DNA of 6,516 bases from an uncultured Clostridia bacterium (lineage in GTDB: Bacteria > Bacillota > Clostridia > TANB77 > CAG-508), in contig CANQZP010000069.1 in the NCBI GenBank assembly GCA_947628395.1, positions 1 through 6,516 on the forward strand, in the 5' to 3' direction. This document shows positions 1-5,388 of the stretch, piece by piece. The notes below the pieces were generated by a model that worked only from the letters and a program-made list of their open reading frames with translations, searched no databases and was not told where the DNA came from. The first letter of the stretch is position 1; each line of letters begins with the position of its first letter. Both the position numbers and the translations under genes were made by a program.

Positions 1-35
1 GGGCTGTTTAATGCGAGTAGCATTATTACAGCCCC
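1..35. repeat. strong inverted repeat at the window edge
   Basis: GGGCTGT (1-7) pairs with ACAGCCC (28-34), and TAATGC (9-14) pairs with GCATTA (20-25), around a GAGTA loop with a small internal bulge. That is 13 base pairs, seven of them in a GC-rich outer stem, in a genome of about 25% GC. No T-tract follows on either strand, so it is not a simple terminator. It could be part of a structured RNA, a protein-binding site or an element end. The feature may continue beyond the window. Confidence 0.55.
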
Positions 36-102
36 ATTGGGGAAGGACAACAAAAAAATAAATAAATCCCTGGGAGCGGTCGTCAAACATATAAAAAATT
101 AA
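1..102 (+). CDS. possible C-terminal fragment of an unidentified, GC-richer gene
   Basis: An open frame enters from the left edge and stops at TAA 100-102, giving 33 residues that begin GLFNASSIITAPLGKD and end LGAVVKHIKN. I do not recognise the family. About half the third codon positions are G or C, very unlike the other genes here, so if it is coding it is probably acquired DNA. The first 35 bases also form a strong hairpin (separate entry), and the opposite strand is open from an ATG at 90 leftwards without an RBS. The segment could therefore be structured RNA or DNA rather than protein-coding. The plus-strand frame is preferred weakly because it ends exactly where the convergent minus-strand terminator lies. 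Confidence 0.3.
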   Translation, partial: GLFNASSIITAPLGKDNKKINKSLGAVVKHIKN

Positions 103-105
103 AAA
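87..105. repeat. direct repeat, copy 1 (partner at 259-277)
   Basis: The 19-bp sequence ACATATAAAAAATTAAAAA occurs identically at 87-105 and 259-277, and both copies are followed within 5 nt by a GCCTACA or GCCCTACA motif. Copy 2 is the spacer of the minus-strand promoter, and copy 1 is the T-tract and downstream side of that unit's terminator. The small unit is thus bracketed by direct repeats. Low sequence complexity makes chance or slippage possible. Confidence 0.5.
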
Positions 106-140
106 AGCCTACAGATTTTGCGCACTACAAAACCCATAGA
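101..140 (-). terminator. intrinsic terminator of the small minus-strand unit
   Basis: Read on the minus strand, TCTATGGGTTTTG (140-128) pairs without interruption with CAAAATCTGTAGG (120-108), giving 13 pairs including four G-U wobbles around a 7-nt loop (127-121). After one C a run of six T (106-101) follows. On the plus strand the wobbles become A-C mismatches and no T-run follows, so the signal is oriented leftwards. Its 5' arm overlaps the alternative hairpin at 135-152. Confidence 0.65.
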
Positions 141-152
141 CCCTTATCTATG
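135..152 (-). promoter_or_regulatory. candidate anti-terminator hairpin across the small ORF's stop codon
   Basis: On the minus strand CATAGA (152-147) can pair with TCTATG (140-135) around a TAAGGG loop. The second arm is also the outer half of the terminator's 5' arm, so the two structures exclude each other. The stop codon of the small ORF (150-148) lies inside the first arm, so a ribosome finishing the ORF would cover it and favour the terminator. This layout matches ribosome-mediated attenuation; that it works this way is inference. Confidence 0.4.
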
Positions 153-222
153 TTACTCTTACATTATTTAAATAACTATTTGTGTGTGTGTGTACTCTCG
201 CAAGACTTTCAAGCTTTTTCAT
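148..222 (-). CDS. small ORF, 24 aa, possible leader peptide
   Basis: An ATG at 222-220 opens a 24-codon frame that ends with TAG at 150-148. The peptide starts MKKLESLARV, then has an HTHT stretch made by a (TG)6 simple repeat (181-192), and ends NNVRVT. Support comes from context. AGAGGAG (237-231) stands 8 nt before the ATG, a good promoter lies at 282-254, and an intrinsic terminator follows at 140-101, so the predicted RNA is about 150 nt. There is no signal peptide or long hydrophobic stretch, and the peptide is unlike toxins I know. It may be a regulatory leader peptide, an independently made small protein, or a chance frame in a small RNA. Any target gene would lie to the left of the window. 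Confidence 0.45.
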   Translation of the reverse strand: MKKLESLARVHTHTNSYLNNVRVT

Positions 223-253
223 TTGTATTTCTCCTCTAAAAATTTATATAATT

Positions 254-282
254 ATCTTACATATAAAAAATTAAAAAGTCAA
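254..282 (-). promoter_or_regulatory. promoter of the small minus-strand unit
   Basis: TTGACT (282-277) and TAAGAT (259-254) are separated by 17 bp, a good vegetative-type match. Transcription would start near 247, leaving a leader of about 25 nt that holds the AGAGGAG ribosome binding site. Confidence 0.55.
259..277. repeat. direct repeat, copy 2 (partner at 87-105)
   Basis: This is the second identical 19-bp copy, 172 bp from the first. It spans the -35/-10 spacer of the promoter at 254-282. Confidence 0.5.
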
Positions 283-315
283 GCCCTACATCCAATCATC
301 TTTGTACTTAAAAAT

Positions 316-344
316 TTCCCTATTTTAGATATTTGTGGTATAAT
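316..344 (+). promoter_or_regulatory. promoter of the U32-family gene
   Basis: A perfect extended -10, TGGTATAAT, occupies 336-344. The -35 region 17 bp upstream (316-321, TTCCCT) is weak, as is usual when an extended -10 is present. Transcription would start near 351, giving a 24-nt leader with AGAAGGG (357-363) before the ATG at 375. Confidence 0.65.
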
Positions 345-374
345 ATTTTAGAATTTAGAAGGGAAATATTAAAT

Positions 375-2786
375 ATGAGAAAAAAAATAGAACTTTTATC
401 TCCTGTAGGTGATTTTGAATGTTTAAAAGCTGCTGTTCAAAATGGCGCAGATGCTGTATATTTTGGAGCTAATTTGTTTAGTGCTAGAGCCTCTGCTAAA
501 AATTTTAATATAGATGAATTAAAACTAGCTATTGAGTATGCAAAACTAAGAGGAGTAAAAACTAATTTAACTTTAAATATTTTGATTAAAAATAATGAAT
601 TCGAAGACGCTTTTAATTTAGCTAAAAAAGCTTATGAATTTGGAATAGATAGTATAATTGTTCAAGACTTAGGATTGGCTAAAATTTTAATAAAAGCATT
701 TCCGGACTTAGCAATTCATGCTAGTACTCAAGCTTCAGTTTACAATTTAGAAGGTGCTTTAGAATTACAAAAACTTGGCTTCAAAAGAATTGTTTTAGCC
801 CGTGAATTATCATATAAAGAAATTGAGTATATAACTAAAAATGTTGATGTAGAAATCGAATGTTTTATTCATGGTGCTCTTTGTATTTCATATTCTGGTC
901 AATGTCTAGCTTCTAGTATGATTGGAGGACGTTCTGGGAATCGTGGAAAATGCGCTCAGTGTTGTAGACTTCCTTATGAATTACTAGAAAATAATAATAC
1001 TATTGATAAAGGTTATCTATTAAGTCCTAGAGATTTATGTGGTTTAGAATTCTTGCCTTCTCTTATAAATTCAGGTGTTTCATGTTTAAAAATCGAAGGT
1101 AGAATGAAAAATCCTGAATATGTTGCAACTGTAACTAGAATTTATAGGAAATATATTGATTTAGCTTATTCTAATGAAGAATATGTAATTTCTGATGAAG
1201 ATAAAAAAGATTTGATGCAAGTATTTAATCGCGGAAAATTTTCTAATGGTCATTTAGAGGAAAAAGCTAATAATAATTTAATTTTTAAAGAAAAACCTAA
1301 TAATATGGGATTATTTTTAGGTACTGTTTCTAATTTTAATTCTCAAAAAGGATATATTACTTTAAAATTAAATGAGAGTTTATCTATTGGTGATACTGTT
1401 TCTCTTGAAAAAGAAAATGGTACTTATACTGTTTCTGAACTTATGATAAAAAATAAAAATATGAAAAATGTTGACATTGGCAAAATAGTCACTATTGGAC
1501 GTATGAAAGGAAATATAAAAATAGGAGATAAAATTTATAAAATGTCTTCTAAATCATTATCTGAAGAGGCTTTAGCTAGTTTTCAAAATGATATACAAAA
1601 TAGAAAAATTGATTTAGAATGTAATGTTACTATGAAGAAAAATTGTCCTATAAGTATAACTGTAACATCTTCTTGTAAAAATGATATTTACAAAGATTTA
1701 AACATATCTGTTTCTTTAGATGTTTTCCCTATAGATGCTATCAATAAGCCTTTAGATAAAGAAAAGGTCATAGCCCAAATAAATAAAACTACATCTACTC
1801 CATATAATTTTTCTCGTATAAACGTTGATTTAGGTGAAAATTTATTTTTGCCAAGTTTTAGTGCTTTAAATGAAGTTCGTAGAAAAGCATTAGAAGAAGT
1901 AGAAAAATTTGCAATTTCTAAGATTTATAGAAAATCTGATTTTACTTTAAATATGTTTGATGGAAATATAAAAAAATTTCAAGGTAGCAAACAAATTTCT
2001 ATGCTTCTTAATATTCTAAATTTAGATTTTAATTATGATGAATTAAAAGATATTGATAATTTATATATACCACTAAAATTTTTTAAGGAAAAAAATTATG
2101 AAAAGCTTATAGAACTTTTAACTCAGAAATTTAATACATATATCTATATTCCTACTATATTAAAAACTGATTATATAGAGGTGTTTTCCACAATTATCGC
2201 TCAATCTGTTGAAAAGTATGATATTAAAGGATTTGTTGTTTCTAATATATCTAATTTAGAATTATTAAAAAATTATTTGAATACAGATTTAAAATTTATA
2301 GCAAATTATACTTTTAATATATATAATACTTATACTGAACTTGAGCTTGGAAAACTCGGAATTAACAAATTTACAATATCTCCTGAATTAGATAAAGATT
2401 CTATTCTATCTTTATGTAATAACAATAGTGAGCTCATAGTTTATGGAAATGTTCCTATTATGAATATGAGCTATTGCCTACTTGGAAATAGTAATAAATG
2501 TTATGATAAATGTTCTAGAAAATGTTTATCTAAAAAAGTATATGAATTAAAAGATAGATTAGGAATGAAATTTAAAATTATCCCAGATAATAGCCAAACA
2601 GTAACTACTATTTATAATTCAAAAATAACATCAATAAAACATGATGATTTTTTAATTTCTTCTGTTAGAATTGATATATTAGATGAATCAATTGAAGAAA
2701 TTAACAATATAATTTCAATCGTAAAATCTGGAAAACGTTTAGAAGGAAATGAATATACAAATGGAAATTTAAATAGAGTTATATAA
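375..2786 (+). CDS. U32-family protein with DUF3656 domain (RlhA/TrhP-like)
   Basis: The protein has 803 residues. The N-terminal barrel starts with LLSPVGDFECLKAAVQNGAD and carries the U32 signature ECFIHGALCISYSGQC (residues 162-177). Cysteines 170, 177, 193 and 222 (C-x6-C-x15-C-x28-C) match the kind of spacing that holds an Fe-S cluster in the U32 protein UbiU. A DUF3656-type region follows at about 395-512, ending in NEVRRKALEEVE. Near the C-terminus is a second cluster, C701, C709, C713 and C717, just before LKDRLGMKF. Although named collagenase-like peptidases, studied relatives are RNA hydroxylation factors: RlhA acts on 23S rRNA and TrhP on tRNA. Which RNA this one serves cannot be told. 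I chose ATG 375 because TTG 333 lies inside the promoter. The gene is apparently monocistronic, and in many clostridia a U32 gene lies near sigK. Confidence 0.9.
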   Translation: MRKKIELLSPVGDFECLKAAVQNGADAVYFGANLFSARASAKNFNIDELKLAIEYAKLRGVKTNLTLNILIKNNEFEDAFNLAKKAYEFGIDSIIVQDLGLAKILIKAFPDLAIHASTQASVYNLEGALELQKLGFKRIVLARELSYKEIEYITKNVDVEIECFIHGALCISYSGQCLASSMIGGRSGNRGKCAQCCRLPYELLENNNTIDKGYLLSPRDLCGLEFLPSLINSGVSCLKIEGRMKNPEYVATVTRIYRKYIDLAYSNEEYVISDEDKKDLMQVFNRGKFSNGHLEEKANNNLIFKEKPNNMGLFLGTVSNFNSQKGYITLKLNESLSIGDTVSLEKENGTYTVSELMIKNKNMKNVDIGKIVTIGRMKGNIKIGDKIYKMSSKSLSEEALASFQNDIQNRKIDLECNVTMKKNCPISITVTSSCKNDIYKDLNISVSLDVFPIDAINKPLDKEKVIAQINKTTSTPYNFSRINVDLGENLFLPSFSALNEVRRKALEEVEKFAISKIYRKSDFTLNMFDGNIKKFQGSKQISMLLNILNLDFNYDELKDIDNLYIPLKFFKEKNYEKLIELLTQKFNTYIYIPTILKTDYIEVFSTIIAQSVEKYDIKGFVVSNISNLELLKNYLNTDLKFIANYTFNIYNTYTELELGKLGINKFTISPELDKDSILSLCNNNSELIVYGNVPIMNMSYCLLGNSNKCYDKCSRKCLSKKVYELKDRLGMKFKIIPDNSQTVTTIYNSKITSIKHDDFLISSVRIDILDESIEEINNIISIVKSGKRLEGNEYTNGNLNRVI

Positions 2787-2820
2787 AATTTTTATATAAC
2801 TCTAAATCCTTATTTTATTT
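2775..2820 (+). terminator. terminator of the U32-family gene
   Basis: AGAGTTATAT (2775-2784) pairs with ATATAACTCT (2794-2803), extendable by two A-T pairs, and T-rich sequence follows (2808-2820). The left arm overlaps the stop codon at 2784-2786. The stem is AT-rich, so strength is uncertain. It faces the 3' end of the convergent 6S RNA about 20 bp away. Confidence 0.55.
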
Positions 2821-2823
2821 CAA

Positions 2824-3012
2824 AAAAATACCCCACATTAGCCGTTATTGAAAAAGAATTTTTATGGACCTGTACTTACACAGGTGGGTGCAATCCTAAA
2901 TGCTCCTGGGTTTCTTACATAAATGCAAGCATACACGCCACAAATAGAGATCTTGCTCCCTTATCCAAACTTGTAGGTTCTAAAAACTCTGTCCTCACGC
3001 ACTATGCAGGGA
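2824..3012 (-). ncRNA. ssrS: 6S RNA
   Basis: This is a GC-richer island of about 185 nt on the minus strand. The ends form a perfect closing stem: CCCTGCAT (3011-3004) with ATGTGGGG (2838-2831), followed by a run of seven T (2828-2822) that makes the closing stem part of the 3' end signal. Inside are features I associate with Firmicute 6S RNA: AACCTACAAG near the 5' side, GGGAGC, the stretch GATTGCACCCACCTGT, an ACCTGT/ACAGGT hairpin (2866-2883) and AACGGCTAATG before the 3' arm. 6S RNA binds the housekeeping sigma-RNA polymerase holoenzyme as a promoter mimic and damps transcription in stationary phase. The assignment is from memory of the family, not from a covariance search. It converges with the U32 gene. 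Confidence 0.8.
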
Positions 3013-3043
3013 AAATTAATTACTATTTACTTACTATGACTAT

Positions 3044-3072
3044 ATATTATCATATATATAATTTTTTATCAA
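3044..3072 (-). promoter_or_regulatory. candidate promoter for the 6S RNA
   Basis: TTGATA (3072-3067) and TAATAT (3049-3044) are spaced by 17 bp. The predicted start, near 3037, lies about 25 nt upstream of the closing stem, so a 5' extension or processing step would be needed. No better-spaced promoter is visible closer to 3012. Confidence 0.45.
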
Positions 3073-3169
3073 ATTTATTTTTCTTTATTTATTATTAGTT
3101 TAATTATTATATTTTTATTTTTCTCTTTTTCTTATATATTATTCTCACTTTTTTTAATAATTTTGATAT

Positions 3170-3198
3170 TTGATTTTTTATTTTATTTGGTGTATAAT
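3170..3198 (+). promoter_or_regulatory. orphan promoter-like sequence
   Basis: TTGATT (3170-3175) and a perfect TATAAT (3193-3198) are spaced by 17 bp. A start near 3205 would lead into a hairpin with a T-run at 3213-3235, so only a transcript of about 30 nt is expected. No gene follows on this strand. In such AT-rich DNA a chance match is possible. Apart from this, its hairpin and the 6S promoter, I see nothing in 3013-3267. Confidence 0.35.
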
Positions 3199-3212
3199 TA
3201 TATTAATTACGG

Positions 3213-3235
3213 GGCATTTTTTAATGTCTTTTTTT
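3213..3235 (+). terminator. small terminator-like hairpin
   Basis: GGCATT (3213-3218) pairs with AATGTC (3223-3228) around a TTTT loop, and seven T follow (3229-3235). The T-run is on the plus strand, so this does not serve the radical SAM gene, which is read leftwards and has no clear terminator of its own here. Confidence 0.4.
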
Positions 3236-3267
3236 GTTATATTTAGTAATATTTAACTAGCATAATT

Positions 3268-4149
3268 TTAGAAATCTGGTACATATTTTTCTTCTTCATC
3301 TTCCATATCTTGAATAAATCCATTCTTTATATCCAATTCATATAAATAATCTTCGACCTCACTATATTCTTCTTCTGTAATTTTTCTATTTATATCATCT
3401 GTCTCTAATGCTTTATATGTAGGAAAATACTGTGCCATTAAACTTACAAATACATCTTCTCTTAAGTTTTCTTTTATCCATTTTAATACATTTTTTGAGT
3501 TTTCTATACAGTTTGGTAATATTAAATGTCTTACAATTATTCCTTTTTTCATTATACCATTTTGATCTATTTCCGATTTTTTTATTTGTCTTTGCATTTC
3601 TAAAATTGCATTTGTTGCAACTTCAAAATAATTTTTAGCTCCTGATAATTTTATAGCTAGCTCATTATCAAAATATTTTAAGTCAGGCAAATAAATATCA
3701 ACATATCCTTCTAACATTTTTAATATCTCTACTTTTTCATATCCGCTTGTATTATATACAATAGGAATCTTAAGTCCTTGTTTTTTCGCTATTTTTAAAC
3801 TTTCTATAATTTGAATTACATATGGAGTTGGTGTAACTAAATTTATATTATGAACTCCCTCTTCTTGAAGTTCTAAAAATTTTTTAGCTAACTCTTCTAC
3901 AGAAATTTCTTCTCCTTTTCCTAAACTACTTATTTTATAATTCTGACAAAATTTACATTTTAGATTACAATTACTAAAAAATACTGTACCAGAGCCTTTT
4001 TCACCACTAATACATGGTTCTTCTCCAAAATGTTTATATATTAATCCTATTTTTATATTTTTTCCTGCTCTACATTTTCCTAAAGCACCTTCTTCTCTAT
4101 TTACATTACATTCAAATGGACATAAATTACATCTTTCTAAATCCTTCAT
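3268..4149 (-). CDS. PflX-type radical SAM protein (COG1313 family, PFL-activase-like)
   Basis: The protein has 293 residues. The radical SAM motif CNLKCKFC (C61, C65, C68) should bind the catalytic [4Fe-4S] cluster that cleaves S-adenosylmethionine. An N-terminal C7-x2-C10-x3-C14-x11-C26 cluster precedes it, as is usual in the PflX group. Other group motifs are EEPCISGEKGSGTVFFSNC, NLVTPTPYV, VYNTSGYE, DIYLPDLKYF and GIIVRHLILPN. The family resembles pyruvate formate-lyase activating enzymes, but its substrate is generally unknown. No glycyl-radical enzyme or Memo/AMMECR1 partner is beside it. ATG 4149 is preceded by AAAGGA (4160-4155). It lies downstream of two TA operons on the same strand but has its own promoter candidate (4179-4207), so it is probably an older neighbour rather than part of the TA system. 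Confidence 0.88.
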   Translation of the reverse strand: MKDLERCNLCPFECNVNREEGALGKCRAGKNIKIGLIYKHFGEEPCISGEKGSGTVFFSNCNLKCKFCQNYKISSLGKGEEISVEELAKKFLELQEEGVHNINLVTPTPYVIQIIESLKIAKKQGLKIPIVYNTSGYEKVEILKMLEGYVDIYLPDLKYFDNELAIKLSGAKNYFEVATNAILEMQRQIKKSEIDQNGIMKKGIIVRHLILPNCIENSKNVLKWIKENLREDVFVSLMAQYFPTYKALETDDINRKITEEEYSEVEDYLYELDIKNGFIQDMEDEEEKYVPDF

Positions 4150-4178
4150 TTTCTTTTCCTTTACTTTTTATTGATGTA

Positions 4179-4207
4179 ATTATAATACATTTTGTCTATT
4201 TTTTAAA
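4179..4207 (-). promoter_or_regulatory. promoter of the radical SAM gene
   Basis: A perfect TATAAT (4184-4179) lies 17 bp from a weak -35, TTTAAA (4207-4202). The start would be near 4172, 23 nt before the ATG. The promoter sits inside the left-most copy of the TA boundary repeat, so arrival of the TA array may have shaped it. Confidence 0.45.
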
Positions 4208-4303
4208 CTTTTTTTTTGAAAATATATGGAATTAAATAAGTTGATTAAAAACTTTTATAGATTTTTAAAATAATTTTGACTATCATGAAAAATATGTAAA
4301 ATA
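4190..4303. repeat. TA boundary repeat, copy 1
   Basis: The copy begins TTTTGTCTATTTTTTAAACT and runs through AT-rich sequence into the 3' end of toxin 1. Bases 4231-4303 are identical to 5041-5113 (73 bp). Relative to copy 2 it lacks 9 bp in the T/A-rich part near 4209-4218. Confidence 0.85.
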
Positions 4304-4569
4304 TTTATTTGCCTCATGTTATTATTTATTTCATAAATAATAACATATTGTTTAATAACAAATTTTCGAATATCTTTTTTATCCTTAGAATCAAATTTGA
4401 TTTTTATATTTTGTTCAGGAAAATAAATTAAATTTTGAACTGAATTCAATATTTTAATTATTATTTTATATGCTATATTTTTTTCTTTAAAATAATCTTT
4501 AATATATAAATAAATATTTTGGAGATCATCACGTGCTTTAGGCGACCAAATAATATTATATCTTTCCAT
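4255..4569 (-). CDS. type II toxin 1, RelE/ParE family
   Basis: The protein has 104 residues from ATG 4569. It starts MERYNIIWSPKARDDLQNIY, followed by a helical region, and ends with the strand-rich core YVIIYEINNNMRQINILHIF and the tail HDSQNYFKNL, the usual small RelE/ParE fold. Members either cleave mRNA on the ribosome or poison gyrase; which one applies cannot be decided here. The start overlaps the antitoxin stop by 14 bp, pointing to translational coupling. GGAGG (4589-4585) is 15 nt from ATG, longer than ideal; an in-frame TTG at 4572 is an alternative start. The last 14 residues and their DNA are identical to toxin 2, while the rest is very different. No terminator is obvious after it. 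Confidence 0.8.
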   Translation of the reverse strand: MERYNIIWSPKARDDLQNIYLYIKDYFKEKNIAYKIIIKILNSVQNLIYFPEQNIKIKFDSKDKKDIRKFVIKQYVIIYEINNNMRQINILHIFHDSQNYFKNL

Positions 4570-4915
4570 CAATATTATACTTCGCCTCCATTTCTGCAAC
4601 AACATCTTCCATTGGTATTCCTTTACCATCTTCTATTTCTTTAAGAGATTCGTTAATTTTTTCAAATATATCTTTTTTAAATTCTTCAAAAGATTCATAG
4701 TGCTCGTCAAATTTTTCTGATATAAGTCTATCAATTCTTTCTTCTTCAGTTTCTTCACTTTTCTTAACTATTTCTTCATAAGTTTCATCACTTAAAACTA
4801 CTAAATCATTTGCTCCATTTCTTGTAATGTACATTGGCTCTTTAGTTTCGTGACATATTCTCGAAATTTCATTGTAATTATTTCTTAAGTCTGCTGATGG
4901 TCTAATTAATGCCAT
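4556..4915 (-). CDS. type II antitoxin 1, Phd/YefM family
   Basis: The protein has 119 residues. The N-terminal domain (about 1-50) holds the Phd/YefM pattern: MALIRPSADLRNNYNEISRI, then EPMYITRNGANDLVVLSDETYEE. This domain dimerises and binds operator DNA. A charged helical linker (about 55-85) follows. The C-terminal segment EDVVAEMEAKYNIDGKI should wrap and neutralise toxin 1. At 119 residues it is longer than the usual 80-90 because of the linker. ATG 4915 is chosen because AAGGAGGTG lies 8 nt upstream; the in-frame GTG at 4924 overlaps that site. Bases 4707-4916 are identical to those of antitoxin 2, but the C-terminal part differs. The pair should repress its own promoter at 4944-4973. 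Confidence 0.88.
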   Translation of the reverse strand: MALIRPSADLRNNYNEISRICHETKEPMYITRNGANDLVVLSDETYEEIVKKSEETEEERIDRLISEKFDEHYESFEEFKKDIFEKINESLKEIEDGKGIPMEDVVAEMEAKYNIDGKI

Positions 4916-4943
4916 ACAATACACCTCCTTACTTGATATTCGA

Positions 4944-4973
4944 ATTATATCAGAATAGTGATATGGGTTGCAA
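4944..4973 (-). promoter_or_regulatory. promoter and candidate operator of TA operon 1
   Basis: TTGCAA (4973-4968) and an extended -10, TGATATAAT (4952-4944), are 18 bp apart. A perfect inverted repeat, ATATCA-6-TGATAT (4947-4964), covers the -10 and part of the spacer, the position expected for autorepression by a Phd/YefM antitoxin complex. The same arrangement recurs exactly 810 bp away. Binding by the antitoxin is inference. Confidence 0.65.
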
Positions 4974-4990
4974 TACCATTTTATAATATA

Positions 4991-5113
4991 TTTTATCTAT
5001 TTTTTAAACTTTTTATTTTATTTTTTTGAAAATACATAGAATTAAATAAGTTGATTAAAAACTTTTATAGATTTTTAAAATAATTTTGACTATCATGAAA
5101 AATATGTAAAATA
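4991..5113. repeat. TA boundary repeat, copy 2
   Basis: This is the middle copy, beginning TTTTATCTATTTTTTAAACT. It separates TA operon 1 from TA operon 2 and extends into the 3' end of toxin 2. Its last 73 bp (5041-5113) are identical to copy 1. Confidence 0.85.
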
Positions 5114-5388
5114 ATAACTTCTTTTTGAATTAAATTTACTTCATAAATTATTAAATAATTGCCAATTTTAATTTTCCTAAAATTTCTACTTGTATCCCAA
5201 TGGTTATAAATTTTCATATTCCTTTGTGGAGAATACTGTAAAGAATATATTTTTTTTATTACTTTCTGATAGAATTTCTTTGCTATAAGTGGTTCTTTTA
5301 ATTTAAAAACTATATAGCTATATATTTGTTCCATTTCAGTTTCAAAGGAGGCTGTCTGTTTTATCGTAAATTTATCATTGTAAATCAT
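5065..5388 (-). CDS. type II toxin 2, RelE/ParE family
   Basis: The protein has 107 residues from ATG 5388. Visible parts are a FETEMEQIYSYIV helix, the middle stretch LQYSPQRNMKIY, the core strand NYLIIYEVN and the shared end LHIFHDSQNYFKNL. This is a RelE/ParE-type toxin with target undetermined. The ATG lies 6 nt after GGAGG (5399-5395), a near-ideal ribosome binding site, and the start overlaps the antitoxin 2 stop by 14 bp, the same overlap as in operon 1. Outside the last 14 residues and the YxIIYE motif it aligns poorly with toxin 1, although the flanking DNA is identical. It could therefore have a different target or at least different antitoxin specificity. Confidence 0.8.
   Translation of the reverse strand: MIYNDKFTIKQTASFETEMEQIYSYIVFKLKEPLIAKKFYQKVIKKIYSLQYSPQRNMKIYNHWDTSRNFRKIKIGNYLIIYEVNLIQKEVIILHIFHDSQNYFKNL

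Noticed and set aside
1..90. Minus-strand frame from ATG 90 to the window edge
   Set aside because: It has no RBS, starts directly behind a terminator T-run, and gives no recognisable protein. It cannot be excluded without the left flank.
333..374. Longer U32 protein starting at TTG 333
   Set aside because: TTG 333 overlaps the extended -10 (336-344), upstream of the expected transcript start, and has no RBS. ATG 375 has AGAAGGG upstream and the family's normal N-terminus.
3432..3638. Plus-strand open frame of 68 codons rich in Leu and Phe
   Set aside because: It is antisense to the middle of the radical SAM gene. Its composition is that of a complement of A/T-rich codons, and it has no RBS.
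4014..4235. Plus-strand open frame of 73 codons, apparently hydrophobic
   Set aside because: It is antisense to the radical SAM N-terminus and its promoter. The hydrophobicity comes from T-rich sequence, not from a membrane-protein design.
4570..4629. N-terminal extension of toxin 1 to 4629
   Set aside because: It would overlap the antitoxin by 74 bp and add residues not found in RelE/ParE proteins. The RBS fits a start at 4569 or 4572.
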